A DNA stretch of 64,000 nucleotides, taken from NCBI GenBank assembly GCA_008828725.1, contig MEHQ01003926.1, positions 7,553-71,552 on the forward strand, written 5' to 3'. Positions 1 through 11,453 of the stretch are shown here, in pieces; position 1 is the stretch's first letter; each line of letters starts with the position of its first letter. This DNA comes from Saccharina japonica. Lineage: Eukaryota > Sar > Phaeophyceae > Laminariales > Laminariaceae. A program made the position numbers and the translations under genes. The notes below the pieces were generated by a model, which saw only the letters and a program-made list of their open reading frames with translations, did no database searches and was not told where the DNA came from.

Positions 1-21
1 GGGGGGGGGGGGGGGGGGGGG
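1..21. repeat. poly(G) run at window start
   Basis: A run of 21 G followed by GTGTACTCACGTC. The same G-run plus GTACTCATGTC junction marks the reverse-strand end of A/B elements elsewhere in the window. This is probably a decayed A-type tail cut by the window edge. Confidence 0.4.
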
Positions 22-199
22 TGTACTCACGTCTTAGAGGGGTTAGCCGTTTTGAACTAGAGTGTTAAATATCGTAGTGTCAACTCTGATTTGAAGCAGT
101 TTTTCCTCGAAACATAGGGTGAACGCAGGCTGTTGAAATCGGACCGAGGCCGGCGACTTTGACGAGTAAATTATTGTTGTTTTACTGCCACGATATTAA

Positions 200-551
200 T
201 TATAGCAGCATTGTTGTCCTCGATCGATCAGTCGCCATATTAATAACGTTCGTATATACGTATAATAGGTATGTGTAATGGTATGGGCTAGGAAGGCCGG
301 TAATTACCTCTGCATAGGTAATTGACCCGTTTTCGTATAACTTGGATGGCATTCGTATTCGGGATTCGGGGTATTTATAATATCTGTGGGCCATACTTGA
401 AGCCCATCCCGAGCAGATGTCATCTGGCTCGGGGATTAATAAAAGCTGCTTCTCTTCTACGCTTGACTCTACGGAAAGTGAGTAACACCAAGGATGCTTA
501 ATAGACAAACCTGCAAGGGGATACTCTGTGTCTCACCCAGTCATATCACAT
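200..551 (-). repeat. K dispersed repeat with a 102-codon open frame
   Basis: About 275 bases of this block reappear in opposite orientation at 50925-51205, including the stretch with GATACTCTGTGTCTCACC. On the minus strand it holds a 102-codon open frame with mixed, non-repetitive composition (for example DDICSGWASSMAHRYYKYPE). The second copy has lost the frame through stops and indels. The function is not recognised. It may be a relic of a mobile-element protein or of a duplicated exon. Confidence 0.5.
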
Positions 552-1834
552 ATGTACGTATATACGTCGTACCTATTAATAGCCGTGCTCGTATCATACC
601 ATATATACGAATGTCGCAGGTGGAGAAAGCTCTCTAGTTACGGTGTATTATTCGTATTCGTATTGTTTTTTCTGCTGTTTGTTTTGGCGGGGGGATGAGG
701 GTGGGAGGGGGTAGGGGGGAGGGACTATTTTGTTTTGTCCTGTTACTATGATACCACCGCTAACCGCGGTTGTCAGTACAAGGTATTATTGTGATATGTA
801 TGTTTTGCGACATGCATGCATGCAGTCAGGTTTCCAGGCACGTAGAAAGGCAGGTACACAGGCGGGCAAGCAGGCGGGCTGTCACAATCAGGAACCAGGC
901 AGACTTATCAGACAGCAGTAGACCAGGCGGATAGACGGACAGACGGTAGAGTAGAGGCGGCGAGGAGCAAGCATGCTATACAGGATAATTCATTTTGGCC
1001 CCTTCCTGACCCACCCCTCCTAGACTAAAACCAGTATACTTAGACCCAAAGAGGCCTTGATGCGCCCAAAAAAAGAGCTTTCTACTATCATCATATCATA
1101 TCAATAGCATCTGTGGTGAGGGGGGGGGGGGCGACGAGGGCCGGCGTTAGTTATTATGATAGTTTTTTTTGCTGTTTGTTGTGGTGCTGCTGAATGGTGA
1201 GGGTGATGCTGTTGTGCCTTTTCATGCCGATGACTCGTAGTCTCGTGTGGGGGGAGGAATGACCAATTGATCGGCGTGTTGGCATGGCAAGAAGCTCGAC
1301 ATTGGGCCTGTCCCTTGTCTCTAGTTATTAATAGTGGTATAAGGTAGCTGTGTCTGTCCGCCTGAAAGCGGGCACGATGGATTGGCTGCTCGTCAGTCTT
1401 TTTATCAACTTGGCTGTTTTTCTCGACGAAAAGTTCTGCCAGCTATTATCATATTATTGTTTACTGCGAGTAAATGCACCAGATTTATTTCGTAAGCAGC
1501 ATTATTATTACGTGACTATTATCGGGGGGGGTTATGTTTTATACACCATGGTACGTTTTTTTTTTGGTTGGACGTCCCCGCCCACTGATGTCATGAATAA
1601 TGGTTACTAGAGTACAGTTGCCAAGGGTATGCAAGAAGAAGAGGAATTAAATTCAGAAAGGGAGGTCTACTTTTACTAAATACGACAGACATAGGCGCTG
1701 CCAAGGAAGCGCCTTGTCCTACTTGTCACAAATTGGTATAGCATGCCACGGCCTATCACTCGTAGGAGAGAGCCGCAGTTCTACCTGTTTCTTATGCATT
1801 GCGTACTTTGCTTGCTCGCACGCTTGCTTGCTTA

Positions 1835-1873
<39 letters not shown>

Positions 1874-2139
1874 CATGTTTATCCTCGATATATATATATG
1901 CCTGCACCCGCGCATCGTGGTGGGTCGTGTTGGCAACAATGCATAATAATAGTAGCGTGCTTGCTTACATGGATTGTATCCCTCCCTGCTGTGCCTCTAC
2001 ACTCACTCGCGCATGGTGCTGGATGGTTGGTTGCCCGGGGGGTAATACAGCAGTGACAAAAAAAAAATGGTTGTTATACACTACTACCCCTTACATCCCT
2101 TGTATCCCTTATATATAGAATTCCTTACGATGCTCTTCT
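552..2139. other. gene-free stretch with G-rich tracts and a GCTT microsatellite
   Basis: No convincing coding sequence. It holds short G-rich tracts (690-722, 1120-1132), a GGCAGG-like imperfect repeat (835-960) and a GCTT tetranucleotide array at about 1822-1874. The array explains the Cys/Leu-rich and Lys/Gln/Ala/Ser-rich open frames around it. Confidence 0.7.
1822..1874. repeat. (GCTT)n microsatellite
   Basis: About 13 copies of GCTT with one variant unit (TACT). Tetranucleotide repeats without stop triplets create artificial open frames in several frames here. Confidence 0.9.
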
Positions 2140-2294
2140 TTGGTTCGGAAGCTTTCCTCGGCATATCTTGGTACCCCACAGCCACTCTCAGCCTCTAATT
2201 GCCGAAGCAGAAGTTACTTGCTTCCCGAAGTTCTTTCTTTGCTTTCTGTATTCTTCGCATGTTCGCGATTACTTGCTTTGACTCCAGCTTTTTT

Positions 2295-2519
2295 TCATTT
2301 TTTTGTGCTCGTGCTTGAACACGGCAAAAGGGAGGAGCCCGGCGCTATCTCGGGTATCGGCGGGCGCTGCCCAGTAGAGGGAGGGTCGGCAGGAGTGCGG
2401 TCGCCGTTTTCGTGGCTAGGCTTCGCGTGTCCATCGAGAGTTGGTCGCGAGGGGGCAGGGAGCTTACGAGGCTGATAGAACCTCAGACGTTCGAAGTTTT
2501 TTTCGCGTGATTTCTTCAT
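2295..2519 (-). other. GC-rich open patch, possible exon
   Basis: The minus-strand frame from 2519 to a stop at about 2295 has a pro/ser-rich but non-repetitive stretch (PTLDGHAKPSHENGD and following) and mostly C or G third positions. That resembles the exons at 7-19 kb. No convincing splice acceptor or partner exon is visible, and the opposite strand is also open. I list it only as a coding-like patch. Confidence 0.2.
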
Positions 2520-2929
2520 GCTCCCATAAAAATACTCTGCTGTAGTGTATGTACGTTTGTTTTTCGTTCATTTTTGTGTGTACTGCAGTACAATATAGCA
2601 GTGAGTGGTAGGCGGGTACTACTATACGTTCGGTTGTACGTACTGAGTCTCGTATATACAGAGCAGTAGGTGTTGCAGCGCAGCGCTGTTGGGTGCCGTG
2701 CGGTTCCGTGGCCTACTGCCGTGCGGACAGTGCTGTACCGTGATGTGCCTTCTCTTCTTCAGTAAATCTTACAGCACAGTAGTAGTGTCGTTTCTTCCAT
2801 AATGTGACATGTTCATCTCGTGCATGAGTGAGTACGTTTTACGATACAGCGGTACCGTAGGCGGGTGCTATAACGTTCAGTTAGTTGCGTACAGCAGTAA
2901 AAAAAATTTCGCTGCGTTGAACTATGAAT

Positions 2930-3270
2930 CTCTCTTCTTGGCATTTTTAAGTCGGTCCTTGCACCACATCTTGGACCTCTTTTGCCCCCTTCCTTTCGCG
3001 AGCGTAGCGGGCGGAGCGGAGCTTTTAGCTTTCTTCGCGATATTTTTTCGTGTTGAAATATACTGTAGATATTCCCATTATCGTGTATGTCCTGTATTTG
3101 CCGTCATACATATATACATGGAGCTCTTGGCATTATCAAGTCGCCAGTTGCAGCTAAAATAACATATGTTCCCGTTTTACGCTTTTCACATTTGGTTCCA
3201 TTCTTCCTTCCGCGAGCGTAGCGGGCGGCGTTAGCCGCCCGCGCAGCTGAGCTCTTGTATGCCTTACAAG
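2930..3270 (+). repeat. J repeat with GC-rich palindrome
   Basis: Two related sub-blocks, each carrying GCGAGCGTAGCGGGCGG. The second continues into a hairpin of GCGGGCGGC, loop GTTA, GCCGCCCGC at about 3218-3242. The block from about 3085 to 3270 is repeated in inverse orientation at 59285-59460. Confidence 0.65.
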
Positions 3271-3274
3271 GGCG

Positions 3275-3362
3275 TGACTTAAAAAAAAGTGGGTCCTTGT
3301 AAAAAAAAGGGGTCCCTTTAAAAAACTTGTTCCCTTTAAAAAACTGGGTCCCTTGAAAGGGG
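3275..3362 (+). repeat. degenerate tandem repeat, unit about 20 bases
   Basis: Four diverged units of the form TAAAAAA(CT)GGGTCCCTT in a row. No coding potential. Confidence 0.6.
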
Positions 3363-4135
3363 TTAAATAACTTCGTTTTTTTTCATTATTTTTTTTCTTG
3401 TGTCATAATTGTCGGAGAAGCGCGACAGGCGACACGAAACGGGTCTGTTTTTTTTCTTGTCCAGCACAATAACAACCTGCAACAGCAACAACTAAGAGAG
3501 CAAGCACCCTGTTGTTGCCTTTTTTCGACACAAAACCACCACTACCACCACCACTAATGTTAATATCAATCAATCATACTATAATGCCAATTAAAGTCGT
3601 TACCTGGTACTATATGACCAGCATAGACAGTACTTACTTACTGGCTTTGTACCTCAAAAACGTCTCCTGGGCAATCAAAATGGTCCCTACTATATACTAC
3701 GTGCGGAGCTTGTAAGCAAGCAAAAAAGCACGCATGCATGCAGTGGAGTGGGGTGCGTCTCACTCGGTCAGTACATACCTATACCCGGTTCACAAACAAA
3801 CCATGTATGTGTTCGAATGTATGTATGTATGTGTGCAAGTCTACCCTGCTGCTTGTGGCCCACATAACCAACGATCCTTCTTTTTTTACTGGTTGGGTTT
3901 CGTAAGAAAACGAGGCATGCATGCCACTGGAGATATGTTTTTTTTTTTTTGTTTTCTTCACGAGATGGTTCCCCTCGACCAGACTAACAACAAAAACAAC
4001 GAAAACAACACGACCACTACATTTAGCCACCCCACTTCGGTGATTTTTCAATCCTTTTACTGGTGACCTACCCGCTCGGACAAGAAAAAAAAAAGGCACA
4101 AAAAAAGCGCCGTCGGTGACTTTTACTGGTGACAA

Positions 4136-4190
<55 letters not shown>

Positions 4191-4639
4191 TGCAAAAACG
4201 CAAAACACGCCGTCTGGCGAACACTACAACAACTCCCGCCAACACCTTGACAGACAAAAATATCCGGCAGGTGTGACATATATCCAACCGTTATTAGCTA
4301 ATAGCATCTCCCTTTTACAGCAGTCGGGTCTTGACAACAGCTAGCCGTACATACAAAAATGCATCAAAGCTCTATCGCAGCAGGCAGCGCTAAAAAATCC
4401 ATTTCATCAACAAGAAATAAAATATAGCACCACCCTCGCCCCCCCCCCGATCCCAGCTCATCTATGCCTCCCCAGGCCACAGTTCTGCAACCCGGCAGAA
4501 CCTCTTCATAATAAACGTGGGTCTTTTTTTTTTTTTTTTTCCCCTCCCTCCCTCCCTCCCTCCCTCTCGCCTAACGTACAGTAGTGTATACGAGTATGTA
4601 CTATGCTCTTGTTCCCCCCCCAAAAAAAACAACTCCATG
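3363..4639. other. gene-free stretch with CT and CCCT microsatellites
   Basis: Low-complexity A/T runs, a (CT)n array at about 4139-4187 and a (CCCT)n array at about 4540-4566. No exon could be supported. Confidence 0.6.
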
Positions 4640-4725
4640 CTCCGTCTCGAAAGGGATGCGTGGTCAATGGCCAAATGACTTATCATAAGGCAAGTAACAA
4701 AATGAGTACGCCCCCGCCCCCAAAA
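4640..4725 (+). mobile_element. B-type LINE 3' tail fragment
   Basis: It carries the B signature in order: GCTCCGTCTCGAAAGGGAT, GTGGTCAATGG, AAATGACT, GCAAGTAAC, then ATGAGTACG followed by a C-rich tract. It matches the end of the LINE at 35783-35940. Only the last 85 bases or so remain, as expected from 5' truncation of a retroposed copy. Confidence 0.7.
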
Positions 4726-4737
4726 AACAAAACTTTA

Positions 4738-4908
4738 GATGGAAACCCGCCACAAACCGCCACCAAGTGTCCAAACCCGTCAAAACTCGCTCCAAAACGA
4801 AATGCGATCTCGATCTCAGCGCACCCCATCGAGAGTCACGAGAGCCCATACGATACCCCAGCCAGCAGTTACGGGAGCTACCGGGAGCGACACTTCTCAC
4901 AACCACAG
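4738..4908 (+). CDS. candidate exon, unknown protein
   Basis: After AAAACTTTAG at 4728-4737, a possible acceptor, a plus-strand frame stays open through about 57 codons. Its composition is non-repetitive and includes AISISAHPIESHESPYDTPA, rich in Ser, Pro, His and Tyr. It ends near CCACAG at 4908, with no standard GT donor directly after, so the 3' border is unclear. No partner exon was found within 3 kb. I do not recognise the protein. It could equally be a chance open stretch. Confidence 0.25.
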
Positions 4909-5279
4909 GCATGCACGCACCGACCGCACGCACGCCGTGCAAGGTGCAACTAAAACCCTCGCAGTTGAAATCTATACTACTGCTGTAAGTATTATATATA
5001 TGAGATAACCAACGAAAACACCACTACCATTATTAATATCACCAAAACATCAATCAAAACACCCCAGCCACCACATCACGGCTGCCAAAAAGCAAAAACC
5101 GACAGAGGCCAGCCGAACCAACCAACCAACCATCCGATCGATCGATGAATCAAACCATTCGACAAACCAACCATATAAAGAAGCAGCTCGACAACTACAA
5201 TGTTGACTTAAAAAAACAAAAACGGGGGGGGAAAACAAAAAGGGTGTCCTAGCCCATCATCCTCCCGCCATATTGACGG

Positions 5280-5725
5280 GGGGACAGGGGGGCATGCTCA
5301 TCGCTACGCATGGGCGTATATAGTCGCATACGGCCATATACCCCCACATCCCTACTCGTACAATGCCGGGACGAAGTGATGTCGGGTTTTCACCGACCAG
5401 GCAGATAATTTTGCGTGTAATACCAAGGCGCCAAGCGCCGTGAGGTGCTCGGCGAGAGATGCATGAAGGGTGAGCTTGAATCCAAAAAAACTAAGAACCG
5501 CTTCTCGAGGCGGGGACTCTCCGACGCCTTGGGTGGTGTACTTTCTTGCGTATGGGTGACAGCGTCGAACTAGTACCTGCCGTAGTTTTTTTTTTCAGGT
5601 GTGGCCACTTCCAGAGAGAGAGAGAACAGCGAATATATACTATGCAAACTGCCTCGTGAGTGCCCGCCCGACCAAATACACACTACGTGATATGATAATC
5701 TCCCTTGTGCGGAAAGAACTAAGGT
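5280..5725 (-). mobile_element. A element, diverged copy
   Basis: It matches the full copy at 44985-45530 in order: GGCATGCTCAT after a G tract, ATGCCGGGACG, TTTTCACCGACCAGGCAG, GCGCCAAGCGCCGTGAGG, CTAAGAACCGC, TGGCCACTTCCAGAGA and ACACACTACGTG. The copy is heavily diverged and lacks the distal part beyond the GTGCGGAAAG equivalent. Confidence 0.65.
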
Positions 5726-6590
5726 TCGCTTTGGGGGAGGGTAGGGAGGGGGGGTGACGTAACACCCGCCTGGATCAAATCGGCTTTCAAAGACACAAGA
5801 AAAGCACCTGCCGGTGCTCGGAGCGGAACGAGACCAACGACTTCCCTTTCAAAGAAACACGCCTACTTTCATTGTAAAGAAAAAATAAGAAAAGTTTCTT
5901 TCTTTTCATTTTAAAAATAAAAAGAAGAAAAATAAAAGCGGTCGCTGGTGACGCAAAAAGTGGTCCAACAGTCGCCGAAAGCCTTAACAATTCTAAAACA
6001 CAAAAACGAACATGGAACACGACAAAAAAAAAAAAAAAAAATCAAACAAACAAACAAACAAACAAACAAGGACTAAACTATAGCGAACAAGGAGAAGACC
6101 AAAATTCTTCTTTTTTGTGTGTGTGTGTGTCAGTCAACGCGAGTCGTGTTTTTAGAGCCTGAATAATAAAAAACATGACTCTCGTTCCTACACTCCTCGT
6201 ACCCGTATAGAGGGCGCGTCTCTCTCTAGAAGCGAACCATTTCTCACTATTCACACTACTACCGCAGAGCCTTTGAACCAAAAGCACAACACAACGTGCG
6301 GTTCCTCTTCGCCACTCCTCTTTTACATCAACACCCCCCCCCCCTTGATATTTTTTCACGTCTCTCGCCTTGGCTTGGCATACTCCTCCACTTGCGCTCT
6401 CGCGCAAACGAAACCCTCCGCAAAAGCTTACTACGTGCAAAAACTGGAGGTACGTTATGCAAAGTTAAACATAGCAAACCAAAGCAACGCGCCTCAAAGC
6501 AGCGCAAAGCAGCACAAAGCGAAGCAAAGGCACGGCAAAAGGCGAGGCCAAGGGAAAAGCCCTCCCCCCCCCGCTACGGTCATACGACTA
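5726..6590. other. gene-free stretch, A-rich with (CAAA)n
   Basis: It holds an A-rich tract followed by a short (CAAA)n array at about 6043-6070 and a (GT)n array at 6117-6130. A minus-strand open frame at 6440-6078 has no splice signals or recognisable motif. I see no supported gene. Confidence 0.5.
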
Positions 6591-6593
6591 CGG

Positions 6594-6625
6594 CCGTGCA
6601 CGACATGAGTACACCCCCCCCCCTG
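6594..6625 (+). mobile_element. A element terminal fragment
   Basis: The last 30 or so bases of A, ending CACGACATGAGTACA then poly(C). It sits directly in front of the next full A copy, so two A ends lie head to tail. Confidence 0.7.
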
Positions 6626-6639
6626 GCCACACTCATATA

Positions 6640-7175
6640 TGATATATTTATAGGTTGGGTTGGCGTCGGTTGGCAACGACGCTGTAAAACACGCCACTCG
6701 CTGCGTGAGCTAGACAACCAGGGTGCCGTTTTTTTTTGTTATTTTTTTTGGCGGTCACCAAAGCTGGCGGTCGAGTAGATCATTTGTGCGGGGTGGAGAA
6801 CCTTTGTTCCGCACAAGGGGCGGACAGGCGTATACAGTAGTTGTTAAACTGCAGGTAAAGGCATCCGCGAGGCAGGTTCAGTTACTACGTAAAACCCATT
6901 GCTGTCTCCGGAACGTGGCCAACACCAGAAATTAAATATAACTTTCATTGAAGCTGTCGTCCATAGGTCCGCCTCAGAGGCGTTCTTAGCAGGATGCGCT
7001 CACCCCTCAGGTCATGCGATCCGCCTCCTCACGGTTTCCCGGCTTGGTGGCAAGCCCAAATGTCTGCGCTGGTTGGTAAAAACCCAACGTGCTCCGTCCC
7101 GGCATTGTAGGGATGCGAGGGTCTATGGTCATACGACTACGGCCGTGCACGACATGAGTACACCCCCCCTCCTCT
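6640..7175 (+). mobile_element. A element, full-length copy
   Basis: It runs from TTGGGTTGGCGTCGGTTGGC through GAGCTAGACAACCAGGGT, a T-rich tract, GGCGGTCACCAAAGCTGGC, GTCCGCCTCAGAGGCG, GTGCTCCGTCCCGGCATTG and TATGGTCATACGACTACGG. It ends in CACGACATGAGTACA plus a C-rich tract. The reverse-strand copy at 44985-45530 is collinear. There is no coding sequence and no clear pol III boxes. The last 75 bases or so are related to the LINE B tail, which suggests a LINE-dependent SINE. Confidence 0.75.
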
Positions 7176-7199
7176 CCCGCCCCCTCCCCTCCCACTCAC

Positions 7200-9942
7200 T
7201 CAAGGGCGGGAGGGAGACTTCGCCGCCCCCGCCATCCCAGGAGCGGATCGAAAAACGCTGCCGGCATTAAAGTCGTCCACCCCCCCCGTGTTTGGCCGGG
7301 GGGCCGAGAAGAACCGGTTGCCGTGCCGGTGCCAGCGCCCGGTCCCACCAATCGGGGACGTTTCGGACCCGTCCCCTGTTATAGCCGAGGAGGCGGAGGT
7401 GGAGCTGGAGCCAGTACCGCCCGTGCCTCCGTGGTACTTTCCACCACCCCGCCCGGCCAGCCGCTTGATCTTCTCTCCGCCGCCCTTGACCAACTTGCTG
7501 ATTCCGATGTGGCGCCTCCCGTTAGCCTTCCCCCCCGCCGCCGCCGCCGCTGCAGTAGGCGAGGACGGCGTAGCGACGGATGGTCTCCGGCCGTGGGGAT
7601 TCTCCTCGCCGGCAGCATCGGCGTGGGTCCCCCCCCCCCCCCCCCCCCCCGCCGCCGCCGCCGCTTGTTCTCGGGCGACGGTCGACGGGCGAGGGGGACC
7701 GCGAGTCGGTCGGGCTCAACTTCCCGGGAACGAGCCGCTCGACTCCCCCGAACCGGCGCCTTTCTTGCCGCGCCTCCGGACGGGAAGAGTACGCGTCGGG
7801 CGAGATGGCGTCCGCCGCGGTCTGAGCCTCCAACGCCGAGAGGGCGACGTCGGCGGAGCTCATGAACGGCAAGGGAGGAGGGGGGGCTCGAGAGTCAGCG
7901 CCTCCCGACCCCGCCCTCGAGCCTCCCGAAGAGCCGGACCTCGAGTGTCGGCCTCCGGAGCTCACCCTCGAGTCTCGAGCTGCCGAGCCCGAGCCCGCTC
8001 TTGGGTCTCCTCGAGCCGCCGAGTCCGTCCTTCTGCCGCCCGCCCTGGAGTCGGAGAGGTACTCCGCCGTCGCGGACGCGTGGGAGTACGCGTTGTGGTG
8101 GCGGTCCGCGGGGCTGGCGGACCGGCCTGTGACGCGGTCGCCGCGGCCGTCCGTGCCGCGCTTCGTTCGCTCCGTGGGCTCCGACTTCCTCCGCCAGCGC
8201 TCCCCGTCGTCCTTCGAGTTCGCCGTCGCCGCCGCCGCCGCCGGCGACCCTCGCCTTGCCTCGCCGCTACCATCGCCACCCCCGCCCCCTCCCCCGGGAA
8301 ACGCCTTCTTCAGGTGCAGGTGGCGGCGGACGAAGTCGCCACCCTCCGCCACCGCCGCCGCCGCCGCCGCCGGGGCCGACGCGAAGACGGTCGAGATCCG
8401 CGGAGTGAAGGGGGTGGAGCTCGCGCCGCCGGGGTCGCGCCCGTCGCCCGTGGTGCCCCGCCGTTTCGGCGACCCTCGCGCGGGCCCCTCGACCTCCTTG
8501 GGCTTCCTCGTCGGCTGCCGCTTCGCGTCCCGATCTCGCTGCTCGCGCTCCCGCTGCTCGCGCTCCCGCCCGGTGGTGGCGGAGGAGGAGGAGCCATCGT
8601 GGGTGCCCCGCCGCGCCGGTGTCGCCGCCCCCTGCCGCAGGTGCTGCGCCTGCGGTGGTGTGCGCGACGGACTGCCGTCTCTTCTGTCCCTCCTCTCCTT
8701 CCGGTCGTGATGGCCGACGACACTGCGTCCGTCCTTCGCGGGCGGCGACGCCCCCCGCGCCTGCTTCTCGCGGGCGGGAAGGGGAGGAGGGACCGCGGAA
8801 CCACCGCTGCCTCTCGCCGCCACCGCCGCCGCCGCCGCCGCCTCCGCCGCCTCCGCCTGAAACGTGCGTGGGTGGTTGCGGTCACGTTCGGAACCACGGG
8901 GGTCCCTCTTACCTCCTCGCGGGGTCCGCGCCTCCCCGCCCCCCCCGCTCCCACCCCCACTCCGCCCTCCCACGGCCCTCCCTCCTCCCTCTCCTCCTCT
9001 GTGCACGTCCCCGCTCTTCCTTATCCTAGACGGCTCCGATTTCGTCAGCGGCTCCTCCTGCATAGAATGTAGCCCTCGCCCGCGCCACCCATCGGTAGCT
9101 GCAGCGACAGCCCCGGCCGTGTCGGCGGTATCGGCAGCAGCAGCAGCAGAACCCGCGCCTCTCTCCTGCTGTGGCAGCCAGCTCCTCTGCTGCACGGTCG
9201 TCTTCGATAACGGCGTCGACCCGTCGCCCCTCCCGACCAGCGCCTCCCTGGACTCCTCCCGGAGCATCTGCAGCCCGAACCCGCTGGACGCGGACACCTG
9301 CCTCTGGAACCCGCCGCCACCCTCGCTCCCGCTCTCGTTGAGCAGCTGCAGCCCGAACCCGCTGGAGGCGGACAGCTGCCTCTGGAGCTCGCCGGCCCCG
9401 CCCCCGCTCCCGACCCCATCTATGCCCTCCCGGAAGCGGGTGGAAAACGTCGGGGAAGCGCTATACCGCCGCCCGGCAGCGGCACCACCACCGCCGCCGC
9501 CACCGACACCACTTCGGAGGCGGGAACGCTCGCGCCCCCTCCCCCCCCTCTCCACCGAGGTCGCTACGGCCGCCGCCGATATCAAGGGGGGCGACCGGTG
9601 CCCGCCGATACCCCTGACATCGCCCCCAAAGCCCCTGCCGCCGCCGCTATCATCGTCTAAATAGCCGAGCTCCCTCCCGGGCTCCGCCTCCTGGCGGTCG
9701 CCGTATGAGTCCTCCTCCGGGCTGCCGCCGGAAGAGGAGGGGTAGAGACCCAAGAGGGAGCGGAGCTGGGGTTTTGCGCGCGTGAAGCCTCGGACCGCGG
9801 AAAAGAAAAGCACTAGTTCTCGGGCGTTCTGCGACGGTCCGAGCGCGAGCGCGGGGCGGGCGGGGCGGGATATGGTGGGGATGAACGAAAAGGGGGGAGG
9901 TAAGGTGGGGTGGGGTGGGGTGGGGTGAGCCGGTCGTCGCCG
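7200..9942 (-). CDS. last exon: long disordered tail with frame break
   Basis: The acceptor is TTCGACATCAG before 9942, with a T-rich tract, in phase 0. The exon has 2743 bases and the stop TGA is at 7200-7202. It is very GC-rich and encodes Ser/Arg/Gly/Ala/Pro-rich sequence with two copies of QRQ(L/V)SASSGFGLQ (about 9350-9385 and 9275-9310). It also has Arg-Arg-x-Ser sites (RRYSAS, RRKSEP), RSPSP motifs, poly-Ala and poly-Gly. A basic C terminus follows (EKIKRLAGRGGGKYHG). The upstream frame stops at about 7522, but the frame one base over continues naturally to 7200. The switch falls at the 22-C run 7629-7650. The length is one more than a multiple of three, as expected for one extra base or two missing bases in that run. 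The tail is probably a phosphorylated, protein-binding region. Confidence 0.65.
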
Positions 9943-11403
9943 CTGATGTCGAAGCAAAAAAAAAATCAGGCCTTGAAAAAAGGAGCAAAACGAAACACAA
10001 CAAAAAGGCGACGTGCTTTTCCAGCAAACCGAAAAAAAAGGACCAGGACCAGGCCATAGCCCACGCAAGCCTACGCCAAGGCTAAAAGGTTCACAACCCA
10101 GACAGGCAAAAAATACACAACACGTCAAAAGACAAAAAAAAAGTACCCACCTTTTCGCTGCAGGTGAGGTCGATCGCCCTCTTCTCGAAGACGAGACTCA
10201 CCGCTCCCGCCCGCTGTTCCGGTTTATCCTGTACCGGCGTTCGCAAAAAAAAAACAAGACGGCGGCAACGCGACAACATTCGGGTGTCAGATTGAGGAAC
10301 CATACATTGAAACAGGCGTTCCTTCACGCTCATAAACAAAGTGTCTGACTCACGAGGTGAGCGAGGGACTATTAATACCGTGCACCCAATGAGAAAAAAA
10401 ACAAGGGTTCAACGCACGAGGGAAGAGAAACGTATATAGCAAGACCGCGTATCTCTCCCTCGTCCTGTCTCTTGTTTAATGTTCTTCCTCTTCCACCCCC
10501 CGCCCCTGCCCCATCCCCCCCCCCCCGCCCCCTCACCTGCGTTGCCCTGAGGAGTGCCGCCGTAGGTCCGTGCGCCGAAGGTCCCCCGCCGACCTGTCGC
10601 ACAGCAGAAAAGGAGAACATTGTTAGAGATCGGGAACCGTTCCAAGAATAATCTGTTGTTTGTTGTTCTAGAGAGAATTAGGCGTTTGGTTTATATTCGT
10701 GGCTAAACGAACAGCAACGAGGCACTGTTTGGTTGATCGTGTGAGTTGGAATACCAAGTGGGTACAGCACGGAACAGCAGTGCTGGCAAGACTGGTAGAA
10801 CACGCGAACAGACAGGGCTGCTGCTTTTGTATCTGGCCAGCGGTTGCTGGGCTAGGTATTTCGTGTACAAATGTCGTCAGCGACGAACCAACACATTCAA
10901 GCAGCGACACCACCACCACCACCACCACCACCACCACCGACTGCAACATCACTATCGACCACAACATCAACACCAACACCACCACCAACAATAACTCCAA
11001 CACCACCACCAACACCAACACCAACACCACCACCAACGCCAATACCTCTGCCCCCCCTCCCCCCGCCCCCCCGCCCCTCAACCGGCCGCGCAAAAACCAA
11101 TTTGCGTGCACACGATGCAGAAAACCACCACCACCACCACCACCACCATCACCCATCCCCTCCTCCCCCAACCCTCTCTCTTCCTCGCCCCACCGCACAC
11201 CGACGCCACCATGGTAAAAGGTCCCGGCATGATACCTCTTACCATTATGTCCGGAAAAGTAAGGACCGTCTGGTTAATAACATCAATACCAAAAAGGTCC
11301 CTACATTTTCGGACAGAGAGGACCACCTACCTACCGTCCACATAACGCAGACCAACACCACTACCCCCTCCCCTCACCTTCCCCTCCCCTCGCACCTCCC
11401 TAG

Positions 11404-11453
<50 letters not shown>

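Noticed and set aside
7862..8710. 282-codon plus-strand open frame
   Set aside because: Another antisense shadow of the same GC-rich exon.
7288..9072. 594-codon plus-strand open frame
   Set aside because: It is antisense to the GC-rich last exon of the PH-like gene. The minus strand has splice borders, phase agreement and internal motif repeats; the plus strand has only Arg/Pro-rich shadow sequence.
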